Shown here piece after piece: positions 24,271 to 36,000 of a stretch of 64,000 nucleotides of DNA; positions within the stretch are counted from its first letter, which is position 1; the number at the start of each line of letters is the position of its first letter. The DNA is from Eumeta japonica. Lineage: Eukaryota > Arthropoda > Insecta > Lepidoptera > Psychidae. The notes beneath the pieces are model-generated. The model made no database searches and had not been told where the DNA came from. It saw only the letters and a list, made by a program, of their open reading frames with translations. The stretch lies in NCBI GenBank assembly GCA_005406025.1, contig BGZK01000481.1, positions 328,504 to 392,503 on the forward strand. Reading direction: 5' to 3'. The translations under genes and the position numbers were made by a program.

Positions 24271-25879
24271 TGAAATTTCATTTCGACATTCTTAATAACG
24301 AAATGCTTCAAACATTTGAAAGGTTTCAAGGTTTCAGTTTTACAGTTCTATAGATGTGTTCTCGAGAAAGAAAAGCCAAGACTTCGTTTTCTGTTACAAC
24401 TATTTTGACATGAACTTCTTCGATAACCCTAATATCTAAGTAGTACGTTGAAAAAGTTGATAGTGTAATTGTTTTCATCTCAAGCGTAAATTATAAATAA
24501 TTTGCGATACCAAAAAACATAATTATATGTGTACTTAGGTACGCACGTCTGTAGTTATGCTTCTTTGGCATGACATCAGCTTTGTACTGCTTCCTGCATA
24601 TGCTGTCCTGGTACTCTGGTCCAACGTTAAAGGGCGATCGGAACATCTTTAATTCATTTTCAAATTACGCCACATTAGTTGAAAAATAAATGGTTTTTTT
24701 TTGTTTTATGCGTTTACTATCCTGGTGCTTAATTAAACCAATCCAAATTATATGTTCTATCGCCACGTTTATGTTTGTAAAACATTCCTATAAGATTTGT
24801 CTAAGGTGCCAAAAGAAGTATAATTTCAATAAGTGACAATTATTGTCAATATTTGAACATAACACGAACTGTCTCATATTTTCTTTCAATACTATAAAGC
24901 ATCTATCGAAATTAAAAAAAAAAAAAACAATTGGCATCCAAGAAAATAGATAGGGTTTCAATCATTATTATAAAAATAATCAACGCAATGTTTATGTTAT
25001 CCGTACGATAAATAGCATTATAATTAATATCTGCATCGTAGTTGGAACTAGAAAATGGATTAGAAACAGAAACTAAAAAGAAGTACGGTGTCGAAATCGA
25101 GAGCAAGGCTGAATTAGGTATTATAGTTGTACGCGAATATAAAGCTTAAAGGAATTATTTTTAATTTTTCGAGCAAGCTATACGAAGAATCTAGTTCTTA
25201 TTTGTATGAAATAGACGGTCGATATCACGAGATCCAGTCCTATTTAATATAAGTTACGAGCACATAATAATGAATTAAAGGATTTTTTTGGGTGTTAATG
25301 TATTTCTTACAAAAAAAAATATTAGCATTAAAATATATGTCATTCTTTTCGAATACTATATATAATCTCAAAAATAAAATAGGTAACAAAAATAAGGTAA
25401 CTACTAAATTAAAATACAAAGTTAATAGATGATTGATAACACTTTTGTTGTTTTCCTAGATTTAATTCCTTTGAATCAAGAGAGCCTAGGGATTTAGGAA
25501 AGGTGAAATATTGAAATGAAATACAAAAACCGGTCAAGAGCAAGTCGGACCATGTTCACTGTAGAGTTCCGAAACCGTTACTACAAAGAAATGCACTACA
25601 GATGAAAAAAACTACGTTGTTACACTTTTTTCCGTTTCACACACAAAATAGATATAAGCACTTTGATCGCCTATAGTTAGAGAAACAGGTAGGTATGTCA
25701 CTATTTTTTTGAAACTAGTGTATATTAAAGTGCACTAGCAAAAGAGCGTATTACCTCTATAGCACTTCGTCAACGCAACGATACCAGGCCGGTCAGTAAG
25801 CGTCAATAAATGAAATCATTGACGCGTGTTGTACATTTGTGACGTTATTTTTCATTTATATAATAATGATAATAATATA

Positions 25880-26345
25880 AACTCACGCGTATTTCCCAGA
25901 AGGATAGGCAGAGGTTATAGATTTCCACATGATACGATCATTGCATTTCCCTATTGCCTCATTGACATCCATCAATTTTTGATGTAAGCTGGTCGGTTGC
26001 GTGTGCTTAAAATTTGGCCCTTTTTTAATGTGTCACCAATACAGTCTGCATAGGATTTTCTAGGGCAACCTTTGCCGACCTTACCGTCACATACATTTGC
26101 TCTGTAGATTTATTTTGTCAGTCTATTTTCATTCATTCTTTCCAGGAGGCCAAACCACCGCGACATACCTCTTTCTACTCTAGTCACTACATCCTCCTTC
26201 AAACCACACCGCTCTATAACATCACTGTTTCTACGTCTGTCTTTCCGAGACACTGCACACATACTACGCAGCGATCGCATCTCCACTGCATTGATCCTAA
26301 CTTCATTTTTCTTCTGCCAAACCCAGCTTTAACTACGATACAGTT
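25880..26345 (-). mobile_element. 3' fragment of the RWFGHVERM-tail LINE, longest copy
   Basis: Minus-strand translation gives WQKKNEVRINAVEMRSLRSM, CAVSRKDRRRNSDVIERCGL, KEDVVTRVERGMSRWFGLLE, RMNENRLTK, ANVCDGKVGKGCPRKSYAD and LKKGQILSTRNR, in that order. These are the ORF2 C-terminus of a widespread insect LINE, most likely of the RTE-like group. The 3' end is GCGTGAGTTTATATTATTAT on minus. A few stops break the frame. It is the longest of three copies in this window and ends in the same 3' terminus as the 12.1 kb copy. Confidence 0.85.
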
Positions 26346-27057
26346 TTGTTTTAGTTTCCTGAAACAAAATATAGCTAGAACATTGCAAATATATTTAGCG
26401 CCTTATCGGTATGTAATACTACATCACACTAAAATGGATCCATAAGGGTTATTTCGGGTTAGAAACACGTTGTATACATAAACGGAAACAAGCAAGTCGG
26501 ATTGCGTTAAACCGTGGAAGAAACCGTAACACTGTGGACTCGAAATAATTTGTCAATAGAAACGAAAGACAAATGTCTGTCGTTCTAGATAAGGGCTGTC
26601 ATATTTTATGAGATATCGCTCGTGTGCCCTCACCATACTTCGTGTCTTGGGGAAAAAACCAACGGCCGTAATAAATTCTCGATACATTTATTTACGATGT
26701 GTACATAATTTTTCAACAAGTACAGCGTACTGTAAGCGCCGTAGCGCTTTTGGTGCAGCATAAAATAATGCTAAGCTACTATGAGTCTTTTAGATTGCAA
26801 AAATAACGACGCCGATATCATTTGAATTTTTTTGTATAATAAAATAATATTGCTCGGAAAGTCGATCCGTCCTATTTCTAACTAATATTGTAGATACGTA
26901 CAATTCATTTTTACTTTTTCTCACATAGACAGAAAAACTAGTTTCAACGCAATTAAACTTTTTATAGTTTTAAGCGGCATTTCGTTGAAAGTAATTAATT
27001 TCCAATTTAAAATATAGAGAATATTCTATACTTATTTCAATTTCATTTTGTATAGAA

Positions 27058-27767
27058 AAATTGGATAGTTTAGGTAACGAGTAGAAAATGGTGAAAATAG
27101 AGATACTAATCCTAAAAATACGAGCGATAGCTTATTCGATTTGGAATAATGTCCAGAAAAATGTATCGAAAGCGGTTTATTAGTACATAAAAAAATGCAA
27201 AAGTTATAAACAATTACAGATGAAAAAAAGTATTTTGTTTTTCGCTGATATCTCGTAAACTATTAAAATTTAAGAAATAAAAAAAATCCTCAAATTGAAA
27301 TAAATTTCCTATGAAAAACCCTTAACTCTCAAAACTCTTCGTCTATTATTTATAATTTTAATTTAAAAAATTATTTAGCTTGACATACTTGATTTTGATG
27401 CCACGTGTGCTACCTTAAAATGCTGCGAGGAGGCCCATTTTCAGCGTCAAATTAAAAATACAAATATTGGAGGTAGAGTTTCGAAAACCAAAGGTTTTTC
27501 ATAAGTTATATTCTATTATTTAAGGATCTTTTTATAAAATTTACTAAATATTAATAGTTTATGAGATATCGGCGAAAAATTAAATACCTTTTTTTTTTCA
27601 TCTTAAATTGTTTATAACTTTTGCAATTTTTGTATGCTAAAAAAACGCTTTCTACACATTTATCTAGACATTATTCCGGACGATTGAACTATCGCATGCA
27701 TTTTTAGGAACAGTATCTATATTTTTCACCATTTTCAACTTGTTACCCAGACTATGGATCGCATATT
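27058..27767. repeat. Imperfect ~700-bp palindrome (foldback repeat)
   Basis: The left arm (27058 onward: GGTAACGAGTAGAAAATGGT, GCAAAAGTTATAAACAAT, CTGATATCTCGTAAACTATT) matches the reverse complement of the right arm (ending 27767: GGTAACAAGTTGAAAATGGT, GCAAAAGTTATAAACAAT, CCGATATCTCATAAACTATT). Similarity continues inward to TATGAAAAACC and TTTTAATTT, leaving a short centre near 27400-27430. Divergence between arms is moderate. Confidence 0.85.
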
Positions 27768-28260
27768 TCAACAATTCTGACCGCAAATCACAAAAATATT
27801 GTAAATGGATCTATTCCATCAGCGTAATTGGTCTAAGAATGTTTTGAAACGTTGCAATCGATTTCAATATAGCTTTCAGCAACGTGGATCTTCGTCTGTC
27901 TAAATATTTTCTAAGTCACAGCAAAGTTACTAAGGTTGAAATTTTGAAGACAATTTGAAAAATTTATAAATCCCATAATAATAGAACTTTACAAATATTT
28001 TCGAAACAGATTATTTTAAGGAAAATCAGTTTACAAACTTTTAGATGTCTACACTTTTCATTCTCCAATTGCAATAGCTCAATCGGCGGTCATATGCATA
28101 CGTATAGGAATTTTGGTACATATACAGTTTTTTTTTTAATTTCCTGCTATGAAAAGTAAAAAATTTTCGTAAACTGAAAAGATACTGTTTTCAGTCTAAT
28201 TATCTAAAATTGTGTTTTATTAAATTTTTACGTCCTCAGGGTCCTCCTTAAAACGTCAAT

Positions 28261-28849
28261 ATTTAATGAAAAAAAAAAGTAAATCATTAATTACTTACTT
28301 AATATATAATCATCTAATGACCACGGAAAATAAATTTGAAACTTAATTATAACGACAGAAAATATAAGTATTAATTAAATTTGCAATTTTTAACTAAGTA
28401 AATTCGTAAAGTATTGGCAAATATATTTTCAGTTGCTCTCTAGCACATCGTCTCAAATTATTTCAGACTGATGATGAAAAGACAAACATGTCGAAGGACT
28501 TTGCAATTTTTTGCGAATTAATACTTAAATTTAATGTCTTTATTTCACTACTTGTCAAAAGCAAGTTGATCTCATGTTAATTTTGTCTCAAGCGAAATTG
28601 TATAATAATTACGCTGGTCTACACCATTTTTATGCACGGGTTATACATATTCTCTTTTTATTGCTTTTATACTTAAAAATAAATATAAGAACAAAAAATT
28701 GTTCTGAATTTACTTTTATGTGTACAAAATGGGAAAAATCAATTCAATAAAAATACGTAACAATTGAACATAGAAATGACGTCTTATAAGATTCCGAACA
28801 TACATTTATGATTCATTCTTACGATAGACGTTTTAAAATATAGTCCAAG
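28261..28849. other. Non-coding AT-rich stretch
   Basis: Nothing recognisable between the composite repeat and the GERFHQD-family relic. Confidence 0.5.
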
Positions 28850-29024
28850 TGCTTAAAAATGAACAGTTTTACTTTTCCTGTCATGTTCGGTAGAAGTTTC
28901 TCTTATTAACCCCCAAATATAGTCCCCCATCATGCTTCCAGTATACTGGCCTTGGTCACCTCTCTCAGATTTAATTATGTCTTGATGGAAGCGTTCCCCC
29001 TTGTTCATCCGAATAAGCTCCTAT
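28850..29024 (-). pseudogene. C-terminal part of unclassified GERFHQD-family gene, cut off by the hAT insertion
   Basis: On the minus strand from 29024 down: GAYSDEQG, then (after a one-base shift) ERFHQDIIKSERGDQGQYTG, then SMMGDYIWGLIRET. The last block fits the family pattern of a MM.DYCW.L sequence near the end. These residues belong directly after the HMLHSHLDKCKGN block found at 32180-32225. The protein is a long, unnamed family seen in many animal genomes in repeated copies; I recall it as transposon-associated but cannot name the superfamily. Confidence 0.68.
29017..29024. repeat. hAT target-site duplication, left copy
   Basis: GCTCCTAT directly abuts the left CAGTGGCGA terminus and is repeated exactly at 32172-32179. 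Eight bases is the hAT-characteristic length. Confidence 0.93.
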
Positions 29025-32000
29025 CAGTGGCGACGGCTTCTAAGAACTCGATTCTTATCGGCTTCCCTTTCATAAAATATTTTGATATGCATAATTCATA
29101 AATAAATAAATTATTGCTTTTTAGGATACAGACACTTAAAATTATTTTTAATTTTCAATAGTTATTGTAAATAATATCCAGCCTTCTTACGTTAGTAACG
29201 TAAGCCCTATATAAAAAACACTTCAAATAACTCGAAAGCAACCGAGTTATTTAGACGACCAAATTCAGAATGTTCGCAATCGTCGTAATCAATGTGAAAT
29301 GTTGAGTCTTCCATATTCAGTTGTATTATAGCGTTATGGCGGACCACAGCCCGCGAGCCTGCCGCCGGTCGCAAGCCGCGGGCGCGGGGAACGGGAGCTT
29401 CATAACTCGGTTTATCGCGAGTTTCGCTTCCACAACGAAATGACGCAATTGTAATTCGTGTAACATAATTTCACCTTTAACGTGAACTTTTAGGTGTTAT
29501 ATTCGGTTGCGGATTCTTGTGATATATATCATTATGTAAATAATAATGCGTTTCGATCAGCAGAGATTTCCGATTATACCCGAATAAAAAAACGGTTTTG
29601 CATATAGCATCATTCCCGTGTCGAATTAAGTATAGAAGCGTTGTGAGCGTAATTGAATTTATATAATACGAGTTAGTGTAGTGGTATTTAAGACGAATTG
29701 ATTGTTATTCTATTTATTCAGTAAGTGTTTTTCTATTTTCGATTTTAGAATGGCACTCTTAGCAATTGAATGCTGCACTACGGATTTCCTATTAAAAAGC
29801 GAAAACTCCTTTTCAAAATTAACGTTTCAGCAAAAACAGAAAATTATCGTGTTAGATCGTGCTAAACCTAATATGAAAATAGATTATAAACGTAAAGATG
29901 GTTTTTGTAAGCATTTCCACGTTTCACTTTACGAAAAATTTACTTGGTTGACTGGCAGTTGTAAGCATAATAGAATGTACTGTTTTCCTTGTTTATTATT
30001 TTCAAAATCAAGTAGCGTTTGGAGTAGTACAGGATTTGTAGATATAAATAATTTTACTAATTCCTCGAAAAAACACTTACAAACTGAAAAACATATTCGT
30101 AGTTCTTTAGCATTGCACGAATTTGGCATTAATAGAATTGAAATTTCTTTAGGGAACTCTTTCAAGGCATATAATAAAGTACTAGAACGAAACCGTAATT
30201 TAATGAAGCGATTTATAGACACCATCATTTTATTAGGAAGGCAAGAGCTATCGTTTCGCGGTCATGACGAAATATTAACATCAGATAATCGCGGTAATTA
30301 CATAGAAACTTTGTTGTTTTTAAAAACATATGATTTAGTATTAGATATGCATTTAGAGCAATGTTCCTCAACTCAGAACTCTGTGTTCTCTGGTCTCTCG
30401 AGCGATATTCAGAACGATTTAATAAAGTCCATAGCTCAGGTCATTAGAGATGAAATTAAATCAGAAATTAACTTTGCGAAATTCGTGTCGGTTATAGCCG
30501 ACGAAACACCTGATATTAGCCATCGAGAGCAAATGTCTGTCATATTCCGCTATTTGACTAAGACGGGGATCGAAGAGAGATTTGTAGGTTTTTCGATGTT
30601 ACTTTAGAACGTGGAGCAGATCAGTTATCGCAAAGTATATTAGAGATCATAGATCAGTTTAATTGTAAAGAAAAATTAGTCGGTCAGTCGTATGATGGGG
30701 CCGCTGTGATGTCGGGTGCTCAGGGCGGCGTACAAACAAAATTAAATTACAATGTCCAATGGCTGTCTTTATTCCTTGCTATGCTCACGTACTTAACTTA
30801 GTGTTATCTCGATCTTTAGAAAATATTCCAGAGTTAAAACAATTTTTCCACATCAATTGCATAATAAAATTTTTTAATAAATCTACTAAACGTTCGGGTT
30901 TTTAAAATTAACGTCAGATCGTCGTTTGCCTGGTGTCGCAGAAACTCGATGGCAGTATCATTCTCGTATCATTAATGTCATTTGTAACTGTAGATCCGAC
31001 ATAATACAAACATCTAATATAATTATAGAAAATCCGATGGATTGGGATTCTGAATCAATTGCCATATCAGAAAGTTTGTTAATGAAATTAGAAGATAGGG
31101 AATTTTGCTTTCATACTTTAGTTGAATTATTTGCAAGAACAGATATTACTTTCACTACAAAATAAACAGAGTGATATAGACGTCGTTATTCGCGAAGTTC
31201 AATCGCTATTAAATTGGTATGAGAGTAATTTCATTAATAAGTTTGACGAAATTTACGACAGTGTCACTGATATAAGTGAGCCTCCACGAAGACGCCGACG
31301 TCTATTTAGCTCAGAATCAGACTTAAAACGCGAGTATAAACGTATTTTCATCGAAATTGTAGATAATGTTAAAATCAAATTCAAACCAGATATAGTTCAC
31401 TAAGCAATTTGTCGTTTTAGATTTACTAAGTAAGTCGAAACATGATTTATTCGAACGTACATTTCCTGAGGATAAACTAAATAATTTATATTTATTATTT
31501 CCTCGAATTTTTGAGATAAATGCATTAAAAATGAGTTAAAAGTATTATATTCGTCTCCCTCGCTTAAAGGATTAGATATGTACGAGTTATTTTGCATTTA
31601 TAAAAGATATCTTAAAAGATACATTTCCTCAAATTTTAAGCTTAAGTAATATCTGTTTAACCCTTCCGATAACAATTGCGGCCGCGGAACGATCTTTTCA
31701 GCTCTCAAACGCATTCATACGTACCTCAGGAATAGCCAGACAGAACAAAGGCTTTCAGATCTCGCGTTGTTATCTATAGAAAACATTTACTGTTGCAAAT
31801 CAAAAGTAAGCCAAATTTTATGACTTGGTATTAGCTCATTTTCTCAAGAAAATCGTAGGTTACCACTAGAATTTAAATAGCTTTTTATCTCATTTAATTC
31901 ATTTATCCACTGCGCTGCTATAAATTCGACTAAAGGAAACTACTTCATTAGCTTTTTTCAAAGCTGCTTTTATGCATGCTCGAAGTCTTCCGTTTGTATT

Positions 32001-32171
32001 CTATCGTTGACTTCAAGTATGCCAAAAGTGGCGAATGAAATATCTTCGCGTTATACCAGAGGGCGTTACAGAGCTCGGTAAGTAATAGTTATATTTTTAT
32101 TAATAATGTTTAATGTTGACAATTTTTTAAGGTTCGGCTTCCCTTTATATTTTTCTCACCCCTCGCCACTG
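29025..32171 (+). mobile_element. hAT DNA transposon (ZMYM1-like group), 3,147 bp, nested insertion
   Basis: The ends CAGTGGCGA (29025) and TCGCCACTG (ending 32171) are 9-bp terminal inverted repeats. They are flanked by an exact 8-bp duplication, GCTCCTAT. Inside lies one frameshifted transposase reading left to right. TCGGCTTCCCTTT occurs in the same orientation near both ends (29058-29070 and 32134-32146), a possible transposase-binding repeat. A GC-rich patch at 29341-29400 precedes the coding region and may be the promoter/leader. The element splits a minus-strand relic of another family, so its insertion is the younger event. Confidence 0.93.
29750..31823 (+). pseudogene. hAT transposase, ZMYM1/TTF-finger type, frameshifted
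   Basis: A transposase of this type binds the element ends and cuts and pastes it using an RNase H-like fold. The first ATG in frame is at 29750 (MALLAIECCTTDF); the open frame extends upstream without an ATG. A TTF-type zinc finger is seen as CKHNRMYCFPCLLF and H...H spacing (about residues 55-115 of the frame). The DUF4371-like catalytic start reads SVIADETPDISHREQMSV. A one-base shift near 30590 ends the first frame; the next frame continues DVTLERGADQLSQSILEIID and YDGAAVMSG. PGVAETRWQYHSRI lies at 30929, a basic block PPRRRRRLF at 31284, and the C-terminal dimerisation region (LTLPITIAAAERSF, shift, HTYLRNSQTEQRLSDLALLS) at 31640-31790. At least four shifts or stops mean it is dead. Confidence 0.9.
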
Positions 32172-32179
32172 GCTCCTAT
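32172..32179. repeat. hAT target-site duplication, right copy
   Basis: GCTCCTAT follows the right terminus CGCCACTG without a gap. Confidence 0.93.
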
Positions 32180-33190
32180 ATTACCTTTACATTTATCCAA
32201 ATGAGAATGTAACATGTGCATCTTTAGACATTCTGCATCCGGTAATAATGTATAAATTCAAAATCGTGTGAGTAATCAGCCCTTCATAATTTTCAGCTCT
32301 ATAGTTACCAAGGAAACCATGAACTAGTGCCTTGAAACTGTTTCAGGATTTTTTCTCTTTATTGCTAAGTGATTCCGGGAAAATGTCACAATCCATATTT
32401 TTTTTTATTTAAGGGCCTACAAAGAGTCCAGCTTTAATTTTCGCCTCTAAAAGCTTTGGGAAAAATATCTTCAAATATTTGAAAGCTTCGGACTTATGAT
32501 TTTAGAGCCTTTACAAATTGTTTAATAAGACCCAAAATAATACGCAATAATATACTTTTAGGATCGACAATTGCTTCTCATTTAGTATAGCATTTTCCCA
32601 CTTCGTACTCAGTACGTACAGGTCAATGTTTTTGGCGGGAGTGAGCGGCATCATTCTTACGATCCCACAGGCAAAGATAATAAGAGTATTTAGTATATCC
32701 ACCTTGCAATCCAGTCAAAAAACACATCATCTTGAAGTCTCCAATAACTTCCCAGTTGTATTCTATATATTTCATTGCGGTTAATAGCATTTTAATACTG
32801 TCGTAATTTTCTTTGAGATGTACTGATTGTGCCCATGTAATAGATGGAAGTATGTTCCTATTACGTCGTAGAACAGTTTTAGACTTTTTGTTGAGCTGTC
32901 AATATAAAAGACGCCATTCACTTGTATGACAAGGAATGCCAATTTCTCCAAATAAGCCTTTCACGTCATGACAAAAACTGAGTCCATCTTCCTTACTGAA
33001 GAAACAAGAAAATTCTTCATGTTATTTTCTTTGTCGGGATATTCGAACATCAGAATTAAGTAAATTCCATTGTTTTAACTGCGATGACAATAACTCTGCT
33101 TTATTTTTTGGTAGATTTAAGTTTCTTCTTATGTCAATGAGATTTTCAGAGTTGATGAGGTGTTTCGGAATATACGGATACAGATGAACT
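32172..33190 (-). pseudogene. N-terminal and central part of unclassified GERFHQD-family gene
   Basis: Reading on minus from about 33190: YPYIPKHLINSENLIDIRRN, LNLPKNKAELLSSQLKQWNL, SKEDGLSFCHDVKGLFGEIG, CHTSEWRLL, ILPSITWAQSVHLKENYDSI, IEYNWEVIGDFKMMCFLTGL, QGGYTKYSYYLCLWDRKNDA, VDPKSILLRIILGLIKQFVK, ALKS and HMLHSHLDKCKGN, ending at the hAT junction. Family members keep this order and continue with VSDEHGERFHQD, which here lies beyond the insertion at 28.9-29.0 kb. Many stops show the copy was old before the hAT arrived. The function is unknown. A CxLCxWD-type pair suggests a metal-binding or catalytic core, which is inference. Confidence 0.68.
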
Positions 33191-33320
33191 CCATGATGGA
33201 TGGCTGCCTTAAGGGAGTAGTTGATTTTCCAACACAGGCGGAATATGTATAGGATTTTTTTCTGTATGTGTTATTGAAGTAGATGTCGATATTTTGTTAA
33301 CTGAAGATGTTTTCTGTCTA

Positions 33321-33322
<2 letters not shown>

Positions 33323-33379
<57 letters not shown>
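33323..33379. repeat. (TA)n microsatellite
   Basis: About 28 uninterrupted TA units. A frame read through it encodes only Ile/Tyr repeats and is not a gene. Confidence 0.97.
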
Positions 33380-33380
<1 letters not shown>

Positions 33381-35094
33381 GTTTGTACATTATAGTGTTG
33401 GTATACTTTTTGTAAAAAGAATGATACTAATTAAAGATTCGGCAGTTCCAAAAAAGCAGCATTTAGAGAGATTTACAGTATTTGAACTGGTTCTTCAGAA
33501 TTTAAAGTTATGGCAAGTGGACGCTATATAACTTAAGTAGAAAAAGAGATCTGCGACCGTCGTGTGCCGGTCGATGTCGTACGCGCCATCAATGCATATA
33601 GGCATTTTCGTGAAAAAAAATAAAACGATCCTATAAAACCAATCTCATCTGCAAAATTAGATTGGTTTTGTATTCAGCCAGTCGCGAGTATTCGACACGA
33701 TTGGACGCGTTCTCCGTCAAAAACGAAAGAAAGTCGGCCGCGGTTTTGCCTCATACTGATGAGGCGCTCACTATAAATTAATACTGACCAATCAAGGAGT
33801 TTAAAAAAAAATAGAAATTTCAATTCTCGTTTCAAAGCGCAAGCGTTAAATGTCGAGCCGTTTTTCGATTGTCTTTTATCTACGAAGGGCTCATCTATAT
33901 AGATCGATGGGTGGCGCCAAGTTCACACAACGCTACTCGTTCAACTGTTATAAACATCTATGGTAAAATTTAAACCTGGAATATTAAACGGAAAATTTGT
34001 AATAGGCAAAAAATGAATAGTTTCGTTTGTAAAATTAGTTACCAGAAATCTGGTGTTACAGACGTTTGTCCGTCTCCTAATAGTGGTGGTCAAAAGACGT
34101 ATTAATCAAAACCGCCATGGAAAGGCAACTATGGTTAAAGGTTTTGGAAACGGGGAGCTATTGACGATAACGACGGAGAATTTACAAAGGAGATGTTCAA
34201 AACAAGATGATTTAATGAACTATTTCATTACACCGAAGTCGTAAGACACAATCGGCCGAGTGTAGATACTTCGCCGTTTAGGTGACGAGGGGCCGCCCCC
34301 GCGTATCGATTAAGGCACCTTAATGGGACCAAGTTGTGCGTATTATAATCTCTATGGGGGTTGTGCGCGACCCAACAGAACACTAAGTGTCATTTAAGTT
34401 AAACACAAGCGTCAGGTCACCGTTCAGAGATCCGGCCGATTTTCACTATGAGGCTATTTCGTTGGTACTCGTTATTCGTTAACGATAATGCTATTTCTTG
34501 AACGATTTTGATATATTTACCTCAAAATACAGTTGTCGTGTGTATGCTGATATGACAAAAAGATAAACGCTTTACTAAAAGAATGACTCAGCGGTGCAAA
34601 ACAGAAAGTGTTGAAAACTAAGGAAAATATAACTTGGAAAGTATTTTTTATGCAACTTAGGTATTCTCTACAGTAGTATATTTGCACATTTTTCCCTTAC
34701 TTCTTTAATATAATTCCTAATCGGAATGTTATTGATTATTATTAAATTTCATTTTTGAAAATAATTTAATGTTATCCATGCATGATTCTAAATATACTTT
34801 TGAATGAATTTCTCAACTGATGATTGACCAATTATCAACAATAAAACGAAGAATAATAAAATGACAACAAAGTGCTAAAAAGTATCCGGTCAATTTAGTG
34901 TTTTTGATTATTAAATTCAGTATTTATTTTATATTTATCAATGTCATTTGTCCCAGTATTCACGAAATTGAAGCTCTAAATGTTGAAAATAAAAAATCAA
35001 GTCGCCATTTCCGTTTCCAAAAAAAAAAAATATAAAATTTAATAAAAAAAAATTGAACTTAAACTCCAAATTATTTAGATACAAAGAGAAAAAA
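33380..35094. other. Non-coding stretch with GC-raised blocks
   Basis: No gene is recognised. Blocks at 33535-33760 and 34250-34450 are richer in GC (GAGGGGCCGCCCCCGCG near 34290) without an open frame; candidate conserved non-coding elements. An imperfectly placed hairpin (AAACCAATCT...AGATTGGTTT, about 33638-33670) lies in the first. Confidence 0.45.
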
Positions 35095-36000
35095 AAAACG
35101 CATGTCGGGCCACGTCTAGTGTAGGGTTCCGTAGTTACTTGTCACAATATGCAAACTTCGAAGATAGCTTTTTTGTTTGGCCCTATGAACCTATCAATTG
35201 GGTTGACGGTTTAACGGCTATTGATGTTTTAAATCGGGCGCTTATAGGACGGGTGGTAATGATCTATGACATCATTTTATATTTCCATAATTTCACATAC
35301 TTCATAAACATATTTTTACTACCTATTTAACACAACCAACAATGTCATCAATAGACTTAAAGTTACAAGAGACATACTCGTACTATATACACGTTCTAGA
35401 ATATTATTCAAAAACGATTTTTGTTGAGAAACATACTTTTTCATCAATGACTCAAAAACGGCATATCCGATAAAGTTGAAAATAATTTTCGTTGAAACTA
35501 TTTATTATGCGTCACCATCGTTTTTTCATAATTTTTGGACATACGGTTTAAAGAATTAAGTGGTATGGACACAATTTATGCTAATTTCGGAAATTGTCGA
35601 CTTTATAAATTTGAATTTTATCTCCGCATTTTTAATTTCCTGCTAAGAAAATTGATAAATTCTCATAAATTAGGAAGATACTGTTTTTAGACGGATTTTG
35701 GAAAAACGAGTTTTTATTAGGTCACGACGAGTTTTTATTGAGGTGTTAGTTTCTACGAATTTTAAGCCTTTTCTGATTGATGACTTTTGATACACTCTAT
35801 AGATACAGTTTAAAATCCACCTAGCTATTTCACTTAAAAAAAAACTTTGTCGGCCGTTATAAACTCCATCAAAATCGGTGGGTTCGTTCGAGAGACCATT
35901 GTTAACGAAGTATTCAAAAAAAGGTTTTTTTCCAAAAACATGTGAAATTCTTGAAGGTTTGATGTTTGGTACTGGCTCATCATTTTCTGTTTAAAAAATG
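35095..36000 (+). repeat. Interspersed repeat, second copy of the 26.5-28.3 kb family
   Basis: It starts with GTCGGGCCACGTCTAGTG and GGGTTCCGTAG. It contains TTTTTAATTTCCTGCTAAG and AAGATACTGTTTTTAG (about 35630-35690), matching 28.13-28.2 kb. Near the right side, CTCCATCAAAATCGGTGGGT is a familiar tail phrase of such repeats. It lacks the long palindrome. Confidence 0.6.

Larger units (their letters stand above)
19901..25499. other. Non-coding stretch with two GC-raised islands
   Basis: No supported gene. Islands at about 21470-21760 and 24035-24270 are listed separately. Minus-strand open frames at 22071-22274, 22462-22710, 23633-23890 and 24912-25106 show no motif. The 23633-23890 frame lies in a slightly GC-raised segment and could be a fragment of an unrecognised repeat. 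Confidence 0.5.
25500..28260 (+). repeat. Composite interspersed repeat region
   Basis: Two heads of the GTCGGA/GTTCCG type occur, at 25525-25575 and 26485-26530 (AAGCAAGTCGGATTG, then GAAACCGTAAC). A LINE 3' fragment sits between them (25880-26345, minus). A ~700-bp imperfect palindrome follows (27058-27767). Near the right end, TTTTTAATTTCCTGCTATG and AAGATACTGTTTTCAG (about 28130-28200) match the 35.1-36.0 kb repeat almost word for word. No protein is encoded. Confidence 0.6.

Noticed and set aside
33307..33531. Open frame with an Ile/Tyr run
   Set aside because: It crosses the (TA)n microsatellite; the remainder has no motif.
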